Assembly: GCA_963576725.1 (NCBI GenBank)
Contig: OY755252.1
Coordinates: forward strand, 25,488,655-25,552,654
From: Azorinus chamasolen
Taxonomy: Eukaryota; Mollusca; Bivalvia; Cardiida; Solecurtidae
DNA length: 64,000 bases
Reading direction: 5' to 3'
Shown here piece by piece: positions 52,548 through 59,911 of the stretch. Within the stretch, counting starts at the first letter, position 1; every line of letters begins with the position of its first letter. The notes beneath the pieces were generated by a model. The model worked only from the letters and a program-made list of their open reading frames with translations, had not been told where the DNA came from and searched no databases. The position numbers were made by a program, and so were the translations under genes.

Positions 52548-52647
52548 GTAATGCTTAATCAATGCTTTAGTAATGCTTAAGCAATGCTTTAGTAATGCTT
52601 TAGCAATGCTTTAGTAATGCTTTAGTAATGCTTAATTAATGCTTAAT
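52548..52647 (+). repeat. 12 bp tandem repeat after the ATPase gene
   Basis: About eight copies of an AATGCTTTAGTA / AATGCTTAATCA unit run across the ATPase stop (52,643-52,645) into the intergenic space before 52,471. It may act in termination, or be polymerase slippage. Confidence 0.75.
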
Positions 52648-53290
52648 CAACTAACCAATAGCCAGTAGGTTGATCCGTTCTCAATATCAATTTACGTTGC
52701 TTCTTTTTTTTTAGTTCCTCTTTCATTTTTTGTCTTTCTTCTAAAGTAGGAATAACGTCATTTTCTCTTAGACAATTTTCAAAACTATCTCTGTCTTTTG
52801 TGTAGAACATACATAACCATTTTGTTTGTTCTCTTAAATCTTTTAAAACAGAATTGTATCTTTGTGAAATAACCCACACTGATTGTTCAGCGTGTCTCCC
52901 TGAAAAAGCTAATTCGGAAAGCATATCTCTTTTCTTCGTTAATTCTTTTGTTGCACTACAATCATCAATAATGTATAACGTTGGATAACCAGCATATTTT
53001 TTAAAGAACATTCTTAATAATTCTTGTAGTTTCTCTTCTTCATTAATTATAGGATTAACGATTATTATATTTTTTGTTTTAGGTTTCCTAACATCTCCAA
53101 TCCACTCACGATTTTTATAAGCTTTATTCCATTGAATAGTAGGACACAATATAACTATATATTTGAATATTTTAGAATATTGATTTTCTAAAAGGTCAAG
53201 TACAAACTCGGTCTTTCCACAACCTGTCTGTCCACATATAATAGCGCAATGAGGATATTTAGGAAGCTCACGGGAGTCGCGGTGCTCCAT
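52643..53290 (-). CDS. ATP: FtsK/HerA-like DNA packaging ATPase
   Basis: 215 residues. Walker A GQTGCGKT (20-27); Walker B LYIIDDC with D109-D110; then SGRHAEQSVWVISQR (130-144), the conserved segment of the Polinton/adenovirus-like/poxvirus A32-type genome packaging ATPase group. Length (~215-250) is normal. The C-terminus is basic (KEELKKKKQRKLILR). It would pump the element's DNA into capsids. Its start (CTAAAAAATGGAGC at 53,290) is 25 bp from the end of the major capsid gene. Confidence 0.93.
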   Translation of the reverse strand: MEHRDSRELPKYPHCAIICGQTGCGKTEFVLDLLENQYSKIFKYIVILCPTIQWNKAYKNREWIGDVRKPKTKNIIIVNPIINEEEKLQELLRMFFKKYAGYPTLYIIDDCSATKELTKKRDMLSELAFSGRHAEQSVWVISQRYNSVLKDLREQTKWLCMFYTKDRDSFENCLRENDVIPTLEERQKMKEELKKKKQRKLILRTDQPTGYWLVD

Positions 53291-53314
53291 TTTTTAGACG
53301 GAATTTTAGTTTCT

Positions 53315-54580
53315 TTAATAAACAACTTCTTTAAATCTACCATCTTCAAAATTAATTTGTGCGTCTTGTATAACAAATAGATAAACATTTATTGTTTCAT
53401 CTTCTCCTGCTTCTTTCGTTATTTGAATCGTAATTCCTTCGGATCCATTCTCAATTCGCCTTCCCGAACCGTGTAGCGAGTTATCATCCGTTGCGCGTAA
53501 ATCAAGCCATAACGCGTAATTACTGGTAAGATATTTTTCTAATGTCGTATTAGTGAAGAACGTATCTTTTAAAACTAAATTTGTTATTTTATTTCGTTTA
53601 GAATTCATAGCAAAACATTTTTTAATTTCATCCCATTGTTGATAAGCTTTCATTCCTTGACTGTATAATTGATTCGGAACTCCTTCGATGGTAATCTCTA
53701 CTTTTGTTATTTTAGGATTGAAATAAGTTTCGGTGTTCGTTCTTTCAGGGTCTTCGAATAACATCAGAATTCCTTTCATACTTCTCGCTGGAACATTTAA
53801 ATTTATATTCCATAGCGTATCAGATTTATTTTTAGTTATTTTTCTATGTCTTAGTATTCTATCGTATAATATTACCATTTTACCGGAAACTTGTTGTCTT
53901 ATTTGTCTAGATAATTCGGCGTCGGAAACCATATCAAATTCTAAACAAATATTACTTATTTTATAACTCGCATCTTTATCCGTTGAGTTAATAACTTTAT
54001 TATAATCGTTGAATGTAAGTTCGTATTCGAGTCTATCGCCGAGGCCAGACTGATAAAATGGTATATGCGTTTCTAATAGTTCGAAGTCTAACGGAATACA
54101 AAATCTATTTTTATACGCGTCAGCTATAGCTTCGTCTTCTTTGTCCGCACCAGCATTTCCCGCTCCAACTCTGTGTTTTAACATGTTTACTTTACCAAGA
54201 CCTTGATAAGCCATGTTTGTGCGTTCGGTAGGCGTTTTCCATAAATCAACGTAACAATGATAAATATCGCTATCATCGATTGACATAACTTCATTTCCGC
54301 TTATACGAATGGTCATTTTTTTAATTATTGATCTTCCTATATTTTGATAAATAGTTGAATTTGCATCCTTAGATTTAAGTTCAATTTCAAATGCTAATCT
54401 AACTGTTCCAGGAACAATAACATCATTATCCCCTAGGTTAGGGAATCTCACTAATAACTGTTGATTCTGATCAATAGTTGAAGGATTATTAGTTATTACA
54501 ACGCTCTGTCTAATTCCTTTTACACCTCTCGGTTCTCTTATTTTTCTGTAGGGGTTTAATTTTTCTCCGTAGGCCGACAT
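53315..54580 (-). CDS. MCP: Major capsid protein (double jelly-roll type)
   Basis: 421 residues, beta-rich throughout, no membrane segment. Segments typical of the Polinton major capsid protein: QLLVRFPNLGDNDVIVPGT near the N-terminus, NIGRSIIKKMTIRISGNEVM, CYVDLWKT, the FCIPLDFELLE..PFYQSGLGDRLEYELTFN block, ILRHRKI..KSDT, and LWLDLRATDD..LHGSGRRIEN..GITIQI near the C-terminus. The family forms double jelly-roll capsomers like adenovirus hexon and related viruses, though sequence identity to those is low. Start context CCTTAAAAATGTC. It lies between the ATPase and the fibre-like and minor capsid genes, the expected morphogenesis cluster. Confidence 0.88.
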   Translation of the reverse strand: MSAYGEKLNPYRKIREPRGVKGIRQSVVITNNPSTIDQNQQLLVRFPNLGDNDVIVPGTVRLAFEIELKSKDANSTIYQNIGRSIIKKMTIRISGNEVMSIDDSDIYHCYVDLWKTPTERTNMAYQGLGKVNMLKHRVGAGNAGADKEDEAIADAYKNRFCIPLDFELLETHIPFYQSGLGDRLEYELTFNDYNKVINSTDKDASYKISNICLEFDMVSDAELSRQIRQQVSGKMVILYDRILRHRKITKNKSDTLWNINLNVPARSMKGILMLFEDPERTNTETYFNPKITKVEITIEGVPNQLYSQGMKAYQQWDEIKKCFAMNSKRNKITNLVLKDTFFTNTTLEKYLTSNYALWLDLRATDDNSLHGSGRRIENGSEGITIQITKEAGEDETINVYLFVIQDAQINFEDGRFKEVVY

Positions 54581-54597
54581 TTTTAAGGGATTTTTTT

Positions 54598-55215
54598 TTA
54601 GTATGATAATTCGATTATCATTGACGCCACTGTATTAACACAAGTAGAATTATCTGTTTTAGAAACGAAATTGATTACGTCGAGAGCTTCAATCTTTAAC
54701 GGTATAGCGAAACGTGCCGCGGCGCTCGGAAAAATACCTAAAGACACGCTATATCTCGGTTGTTCAATTCCATTAATAGATACCGCAATGGCTACATTAT
54801 CATTGTTCGTTCTTTTACTTGATAATCCTAACCCCAATATCAAACCGGTCCTTCCCGCCACATAACCAACCTCGTCTTCTCTACCGGCATTACCGAAACT
54901 AAATACTTTTCCATCCTTTAATGCACCCTTACTTTCGGCGCATATGCTTATTGTCTTCTTTGTACTAATACTATCCCTCAATTTATTAATTTCTTCTTTC
55001 CTTTCTAAATTATCGGCGTGTTGTTTATTATATATTTGTGGAACTACGCCCCTAAATTTATTAATTTCTTCTTTCAACGCCAAATTATCATCACGTTGTT
55101 TATTAGATAACTGAGGAATTAAAACGTCCCTCACATGAATAATTTCTTTTTTAAGTTCTGAATTATTAGAACTAACACCTTTATATATTATTTTTTTAGT
55201 TCCAAATATACTCAT
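54598..55215 (-). CDS. Fibre-like protein: repeat shaft plus beta-rich head
   Basis: 205 residues. N-terminal basic anchor (MSIFGTKKIIYKGV), then three ~25-residue repeats at 18-43, 44-68 and 69-81, each opening N(S/L)(E)LK(K/E)EI and closing with NKQ.(D)DN (for example LKEEINKFRGVVPQIYNKQ), predicted helical/coiled-coil. From ~90 on comes a compact beta-strand domain: KVFSFGNAGREDEVGYVAGR, LILGLGLSSKR, VAIAVSINGIEQPRYSVSLG, ASMIIELSY. The anchor-shaft-head plan and the place between the major and minor capsid genes suggest a vertex spike or fibre. No family was recognised by sequence, so the role is inference. Confidence 0.65.
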   Translation of the reverse strand: MSIFGTKKIIYKGVSSNNSELKKEIIHVRDVLIPQLSNKQRDDNLALKEEINKFRGVVPQIYNKQHADNLERKEEINKLRDSISTKKTISICAESKGALKDGKVFSFGNAGREDEVGYVAGRTGLILGLGLSSKRTNNDNVAIAVSINGIEQPRYSVSLGIFPSAAARFAIPLKIEALDVINFVSKTDNSTCVNTVASMIIELSY

Positions 55216-55219
55216 TTTA

Positions 55220-55888
55220 TTAGATAGTTTTTGAAGTGGAACACTCCCTCCGGTCGATCTCTAAAACGCAATTAACTGGTAGACGATTATTTATTTTTTT
55301 ATTATTTTCATCTCTTATTTCTAATTTTAATTCAGTTATACAGCCATTATTTAACTGTTTGTATTCAGGATTCTCCAGTCTCATCGTTGTTATCTCACCA
55401 AATTCTTTATTCTCAACTGGAATAACTGCTAATAAGGTACTCGGCATACCATCAAGATAATTATGAGAAGTACTAACTTGTTCCAAATAAAGATACAATG
55501 ATTTATAGATAGCAAAATCTATATTTCTCTCACCAATGTGTATTTCATTAGCGGCAAATGTCAGTTTACCAAATCCTAATTTAAAGCTCAAATCTTTACT
55601 TATTTTAAATTCATTGGTAGAAACTAAAAATGCAATACCATTCGTTTCATTTACGCCTGATGTAATATTTATATTTTTAAATAAATCTGCTAATTGTTGA
55701 AAACTATAATAACCACCTGGAATTTGCATGGGCCCATCATCCACCGTTTGTACATATTCATCAACAATATTATACCAACCTACACCGTACGTAATACTTT
55801 TCAATCCAATATATTTATCCCCATTTCTATTATCGATATATTGTTGTAAGTTAATAGTTTTATCAATATTTGAAATTGTATGATACAT
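55220..55888 (-). CDS. mCP: Minor capsid protein (penton, single jelly-roll type)
   Basis: 222 residues from the preferred start MYHTISNIDKTINL at 55,888. An in-frame ATG at 55,933 would add 15 residues but would run into the divergent gene starting at 55,921, and the inner ATG has the A-rich CTAAAAAAAATG context. Conserved-looking blocks: KYIGLKSITYGVGWYNI, IPGGYYSFQQLADLF, LYLYLEQVSTSHNYLDGMPS + TLLAVIPVENKEFG, and a C-terminal ELKLEIRDENNKK..LPVNCVLEI. Beta-rich, like the Polinton minor capsid/penton protein that fills fivefold vertices. It is adjacent to the fibre-like gene, 4 bp apart. Confidence 0.82.
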   Translation of the reverse strand: MYHTISNIDKTINLQQYIDNRNGDKYIGLKSITYGVGWYNIVDEYVQTVDDGPMQIPGGYYSFQQLADLFKNINITSGVNETNGIAFLVSTNEFKISKDLSFKLGFGKLTFAANEIHIGERNIDFAIYKSLYLYLEQVSTSHNYLDGMPSTLLAVIPVENKEFGEITTMRLENPEYKQLNNGCITELKLEIRDENNKKINNRLPVNCVLEIDRRECSTSKTI

Positions 55889-55920
55889 TTTTTTTAGTTT
55901 GCTTTTTTTAATGTTTAAAA
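55889..55920. promoter_or_regulatory. 32 bp divergent intergenic promoter region
   Basis: Separates the minor capsid start (minus) from the 412-residue gene start (plus). It consists of T-rich then A-rich sequence (TTTTTTTTAGTTTGC, TTAATGTTTAAAA). Both genes are probably driven from this short interval. Confidence 0.5.
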
Positions 55921-57159
55921 ATGTCAATCCCAAAAGAATTTAAATTTAATCCAAACGTATCTTATAAATCGGGGGCCGCTTATAAACTTAAAAATATAGG
56001 CCTTATCAAACAAGATATGTACGTTAATAAAGATGAAAGTTTTCTAGTAAATTTTCCTGATATATTTCAAAATTATCAAAATCCTGCTTTACATTCGAAC
56101 GATCAGTGGAATACTTGGTTAAATTCTCCTTTCGATTGGTGGCAATGTCAATTAAATTTTGCTGTTTGGTGTGCAACTTCCGGTTGCGGCGTAAGTTACG
56201 AAGATCATTTAGAAAAAACTACCGATCTAACAAAAACGGTTTATACTTTTCACGTTTATTACTGTATTTTAAGAATAATAAAAGAATTACAATGTCCAAT
56301 TCCTACGGATCCAGCATTCTGTTATTATAGTAATCAATATGATAAAGCTGCGTATCAAAAATTATGTAACGAGTTTAATATTTCTCCTCATACGGATTGG
56401 AGACAGAAATTAGATAGAGGAGGTTGTCACGGTCTCGGAACATACAGTCAATACTTTAAACCCGATGGCGCATACAGAGCTAGTCATTTAAGCGATGGAC
56501 CATTCTTTAGCGTTAATGATTCTATAACTCATACTAGAAATATTAGTAACGCCTGGACTACTTTTTTATTAGATAAATCTAATGGATTTACTCATACGGG
56601 ATTAGTTAGAATAAACGAAAGTATTAGAATATTCGTATGGGCTTTACTAGGATCTCAAAGTCAAACTAGAGTAGAAATTTTAAAGGTAGGAACCGGTTTT
56701 GACGCCCAAAAACAATTCTTAGCAAATATACAGGATGCTGTCAATAGTCCGATAGATTTACCGAGTCAGATTTCGAGATACGAAAATGTTTTAAAATACG
56801 CTAGAAGTAAAGTTAATTACAGTTACGGACTCGGTCTTTATATGTCTCCGAGCGATATGATTTTACAAATAGGAACTATTGTCGGATATAATAATGAAAT
56901 TGTAGTATCAACTGAAGAACAAGTTTTAGGAATTAACGATGACGTTAATTCGATAAATAAATCTCCTTCTAACGTAATAAATGGAACAAAAACTAAAAAA
57001 TCTCCTATTATTCATATTAAAAAACCTGAACCTAAACCTGAACCAGAACAAGAGTCTCCAGAAGTAAACCTGAAGGTATCCGAACATGTAGATAATAAAA
57101 CGGCAATAATAGTAGGAAGTATAGCGGTAGGTCTTACGTTTTTATTTTTTTATCATTAA
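55921..57159 (+). CDS. Conserved Polinton protein with C-terminal membrane anchor
   Basis: 412 residues. Aromatic, cysteine-rich first third: NTWLNSPFDWWQCQLNFAVW + CATSGCGVSYEDHL, then FHVYYCILRIIKEL, a DWRQK..GGCHGLGTYSQYF block, FTHTGLVRINESIRIFVWAL + LGSQSQTR, and KYARSKVNYSYGLGLYMSPS. The C-terminal 80 residues are low-complexity (KKPEPKPEPEQESPE) followed by a TM helix (AIIVGSIAVGLTFLFFY). The WWQCQLNFAVWCATSGCG and GLGLYM.PSDM patterns recur in animal Polintons; no enzymatic motif is visible. It is likely a structural or membrane-associated virion protein; it might correspond to one of the uncharacterised 'PY/PX' proteins, which I cannot settle. Overlaps the next gene by 26 bp tail to tail. 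Confidence 0.72.
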   Translation: MSIPKEFKFNPNVSYKSGAAYKLKNIGLIKQDMYVNKDESFLVNFPDIFQNYQNPALHSNDQWNTWLNSPFDWWQCQLNFAVWCATSGCGVSYEDHLEKTTDLTKTVYTFHVYYCILRIIKELQCPIPTDPAFCYYSNQYDKAAYQKLCNEFNISPHTDWRQKLDRGGCHGLGTYSQYFKPDGAYRASHLSDGPFFSVNDSITHTRNISNAWTTFLLDKSNGFTHTGLVRINESIRIFVWALLGSQSQTRVEILKVGTGFDAQKQFLANIQDAVNSPIDLPSQISRYENVLKYARSKVNYSYGLGLYMSPSDMILQIGTIVGYNNEIVVSTEEQVLGINDDVNSINKSPSNVINGTKTKKSPIIHIKKPEPKPEPEQESPEVNLKVSEHVDNKTAIIVGSIAVGLTFLFFYH

Positions 57160-58477
57160 GATACTCTTTCGCAGCTGTAAATAATAAGCCGGCAACTAAA
57201 ACTAATAAAACCCATAGATTATTAGCGAGCCAATTAACAACTTTACCTGTTGCGGATAATAACCATGATACTATAGCACCTATTATTCCGGGTAATGCCG
57301 CTGCCGCTTTACCGGCTAATTTAGCTAATAATTTTCCAATATTATCTAATTGTTTTTTTATCCAATCTTTCACACCATCACCTTTTGGTGGAGGTTTTGG
57401 TGTTATAGTTCCTCCTCCTCCACCGGGTATAATAGTTTCGACGATTAAACCTATAACCATACCGAAGGCCGTTAAAACGCTAGCGATCGTAATTCCTTGT
57501 TCCCTGAATAATGTTTTTATTCTTTCGGCTAATGTCGTGTCTTCTCTCAATATTTTATTGATGGTTTCTTTTATTCTATTTACTTGGCTACGTATTTTTT
57601 CTTTATTAATATTAATTGCTTCTAATCTAGCACTTCTCTCGCCTTCCAATTCTCTTATTCGATTACTTATCCTTTCTATTTGAAATTCATTATTATCTTC
57701 TTTAGCCTGTTCTAATTTTTCTTTTTCTCTTGCTATATGTTTATTTGTTTCATTCAGTTTTGCTAATTGATTTGCAATCTCTTCTTTTGCTGTTGTCATT
57801 GCTTGAAGAATACCATCCACTTCTCTTTTTGTTATATCTGTTTGAACTTCTTTAGGTGCAGTTTCTATTTCTTCGACTACTTCTTTCAAAGCAGTTTCTG
57901 ATCTATTTGTTGTTGTTAATAAATTTTGAACATCTTTTTCTGAAGAAAGATCTTGCATTGGAATTTCTTGTCCTGCATTATTAATTTCATCTCTTGTATT
58001 TTGTAAAGCTGCAACAGCTTTGGTAGATAATTTTTTAGTTTTACTGTTATAATCTGGTAAATTTAATAAATCTCTAATTGTAGATGTACCACCAGAACCA
58101 ATTCTACTTGCTAAAGTATTCAAAGCAATAAAACCTCCTCTTTCAGATGTGATTTGAATTTCTCTATCTCCAACCTTTAAAAATAATGTTTTATTATCGG
58201 GGCCAAGTTCAAAGTTTGAAATATCTATACGAATCGGTTCTAATCCATATTTTTCTTTTATCATCTCGTAATATCTTTTAACTATTGATTGTTTCAGTTC
58301 CACTATTAATTGTGTTCTTGTATCTACATCATTAATATCTTCAATAAGAGCGGATAGGTTTTGTATGGATCTGTTAAATTCATCATCTGCAAACATATCA
58401 TTATCATCATTATAAACATAATCTTCAAAGTCTTCATGATAATCTGGTTCACTATAATCAAATCCACCTTCAGCCAT
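57134..58477 (-). CDS. Large coiled-coil protein with amphipathic and membrane C-terminus
   Basis: 447 residues. Acidic Tyr/Asp-rich N-terminus (SEPDYHEDFEDYVYNDDND), a small globular part (RIDISNFELGPDNKTLFLKV, ERGGFIALNTLASRIGSGGT), long charged coiled coil (~190-330), then ITIASVLTAFGMVIGLIVET, a poly-glycine/proline hinge (IPGGGGGTITPKPPPKG), amphipathic helices (WIKKQLDNIGKLLAKLAGKA, AAALPGIIGAIVSWLLSATG) and a terminal TM (NNLWVLLVLVAGLLFTAA). This C-terminal arrangement is widespread in invertebrate Polintons. The helices resemble membrane-disrupting segments, so an entry or capsid-internal role is possible, without direct evidence. Confidence 0.72.
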   Translation of the reverse strand: MAEGGFDYSEPDYHEDFEDYVYNDDNDMFADDEFNRSIQNLSALIEDINDVDTRTQLIVELKQSIVKRYYEMIKEKYGLEPIRIDISNFELGPDNKTLFLKVGDREIQITSERGGFIALNTLASRIGSGGTSTIRDLLNLPDYNSKTKKLSTKAVAALQNTRDEINNAGQEIPMQDLSSEKDVQNLLTTTNRSETALKEVVEEIETAPKEVQTDITKREVDGILQAMTTAKEEIANQLAKLNETNKHIAREKEKLEQAKEDNNEFQIERISNRIRELEGERSARLEAININKEKIRSQVNRIKETINKILREDTTLAERIKTLFREQGITIASVLTAFGMVIGLIVETIIPGGGGGTITPKPPPKGDGVKDWIKKQLDNIGKLLAKLAGKAAAALPGIIGAIVSWLLSATGKVVNWLANNLWVLLVLVAGLLFTAAKEYLNDKKIKT

Positions 58478-58553
58478 TTTTATTCGGAATAAATTGGTGG
58501 CGGGTTTTCATATCTATAATTATTAGTAACATAATTATTATTAATTATATAAA

Positions 58554-59141
58554 TTATGCTGTTTTTAAACTGTTTAACATATCTTCTTTTATCTTCTCGA
58601 TTAATTTTTTTTTTTCATCTTCAGTTATTCCTGAACCTGATTTCCCTAGGTCTGATTTTTTTATTGATCTTATTTCTTCTTTAAGTTTAGAATATTTTTC
58701 CATTTCAGTTAAAACTAATTTAAATTCTTCAGGGCTTATTTCTCCATCTTGAAGAGATTTAGAAATAATATCTCTAATACTATTTAATTTACTTTCTGCT
58801 ATCATTTTAACATTACAATGTTTTTGTGCTTTTGTCATTAATTTTCTTCTTATTATTTTAACACATACACCAATTCCTCCACATGCTACAGCCACTATTT
58901 GTAATGGTAACAGAATAGGAACTGCTACTCCAATTCCTGCTAAAATAATACTAGTTGATATTAATGTGGTATCAACCCCTTCAGTAATATTTATTCCTCG
59001 TTTATATTTTTTTCGTAATGATTTTCTTATATCTCTTTCATTAATTAATATTCTTTCAATCTCTGATATTTTTTGTAATCTATAATTTTGTCCATCCTCT
59101 ACTGGTAATTCAGGATATAACGGCGCCGTTGGTTGCTTCAT
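58554..59141 (-). CDS. Conserved Polinton protein with central membrane hairpin
   Basis: 195 residues. Proline-rich N-terminus with a late-domain-like APLYPELP stretch, then EIERILINERDIRKSLRKKY + KRGINITEGVDTTLI, two hydrophobic helices (STSIILAGIGVAVPILLPLQ, IVAVACGGIGVCVKII), and a helical C-terminal half (AESKLNSIRDIISKSLQDGE + ISPEEFKLVLTEMEKYSKLK). The 'INERD-RKSL-KKYKRG-N-T-GVDTTLI' pattern recurs in many invertebrate predicted proteins, probably all Polinton-derived. Function unknown. Start context CCCTTTAAAAATGAAG. It is the first gene from the right end. Confidence 0.72.
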   Translation of the reverse strand: MKQPTAPLYPELPVEDGQNYRLQKISEIERILINERDIRKSLRKKYKRGINITEGVDTTLISTSIILAGIGVAVPILLPLQIVAVACGGIGVCVKIIRRKLMTKAQKHCNVKMIAESKLNSIRDIISKSLQDGEISPEEFKLVLTEMEKYSKLKEEIRSIKKSDLGKSGSGITEDEKKKLIEKIKEDMLNSLKTA

Positions 59142-59801
59142 TTTTAAAGGGTTTTTTTTTTTAAAAAAAATTTTTTCTCGTGGTGGCGGGTAACACCCTC
59201 AACCTGACACATTTTTATTTATTCAAGCAGAGGACAATTTTAACCCTATAACATAATTTAAACAGTCAGTTCTGATTGGATAACTAAAAATAGACTAAGA
59301 AAAACCAATATCTTGCACAATGAGTTTAAACTTTATAAGCCCAATTTATATGATTTATACTTGTGTACACAAATAATAACTAGGTATTGCGTGGTAGGAC
59401 AAACTTCTAAGACTTTCTTCCACCCTGGAAGATTGTTAACATAGGGGTTTGATCCTACCCGGTTGTAAGGTCCGGAAGCTATTACAGAAAGGGTAGCCCG
59501 GATCTCGGCTTGCCAGTGTGGATCCAGAGGCAATAAAAATGGAAAAAAACCTTCCTCTCTATCTAAGTCCTCTGGATCCAGTGTACACAGAGAGGATTTT
59601 GCCGGCAGTGGGTTCGAATCCCACCGTCGATGATTTTTTTTTTTTACTTTCCAAATAGAGGGTTAAAATATTTTTTTTTATTTTCTTATAATGTTACCTG
59701 TATAAGGTTTTAGACCTAAAACAGAGTCAATTCTTCTAAATTTGAACATTTTGGACCATTTTTCCACAAATTAACCATTTTCTGTAATTTACTATTTTTA
59801 A
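59142..59801 (-). other. Right non-coding region of the Maverick
   Basis: 660 bp without a supported gene. It holds a T/A-rich leader (59,150-59,176), an imperfect hairpin set around two GGATCC-containing inverted words (GTGGATCCAGAGG near 59,518; CCTCTGGATCCAGTG near 59,569), a tRNA-like T-arm at 59,608-59,624 and T-rich tracts. The frame at 59,333-59,533 (minus) shows no motif. Confidence 0.5.
59608..59645 (+). promoter_or_regulatory. Perfect Pol III B box with T12 terminator
   Basis: GTGGGTTCGAATCCCAC forms a 5 bp stem and seven-base loop like a tRNA T-arm and contains the consensus B box GGTTCGAATCC, followed 12 bases later by twelve Ts. I could not fold a full tRNA: no complementary 5' acceptor for CGTCGAT and no good A box are seen upstream (best near-match is near 59,518). 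It is either a tRNA-derived Pol III transcript or a tRNA 3' fragment. Confidence 0.4.
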
Positions 59802-59906
59802 CAATTTTAAGCAATATCTATATATATATATGAGAAAGGGGAAGCGAAGCGTGTCCTGGATCGCGAGCGGAGTGAGTGAGCCAGGACTCCCCTTTCTCAT
59901 ATATAT
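59802..59906 (-). repeat. Maverick terminal inverted repeat, right
   Basis: Reverse complement of 44,423-44,527 with no mismatch seen over 105 bp; ends CTCATATATAT. Confidence 0.93.
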
Positions 59907-59911
59907 TCTCG
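59907..59911 (+). other. Maverick target-site duplication, right
   Basis: TCTCG, matching 44,418-44,422. Confidence 0.8.

Larger units (their letters stand above)
44423..59906. mobile_element. Complete Maverick/Polinton element
   Basis: 15,484 bp, within the usual 15-20 kb. It has 105 bp identical terminal inverted repeats, a 5 bp TCTCG duplication, and the diagnostic gene set: protein-primed family B DNA polymerase, retroviral-type integrase, FtsK/HerA-like packaging ATPase, and major and minor capsid proteins. Two plus-strand blocks (44,967-48,983 and 55,921-57,159) alternate with two minus-strand blocks (48,946-55,888 and 57,134-59,141). No frameshift or nonsense mutation is seen in the core genes, so the copy may be recent and possibly competent. 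The adenovirus-type protease that many Polintons carry was not found. Confidence 0.96.

Noticed and set aside
59540..59632. Complete tRNA-Ser or tRNA-Leu gene
   Set aside because: Only the T-arm is convincing; no matching acceptor strand, D-arm or anticodon loop can be placed upstream.
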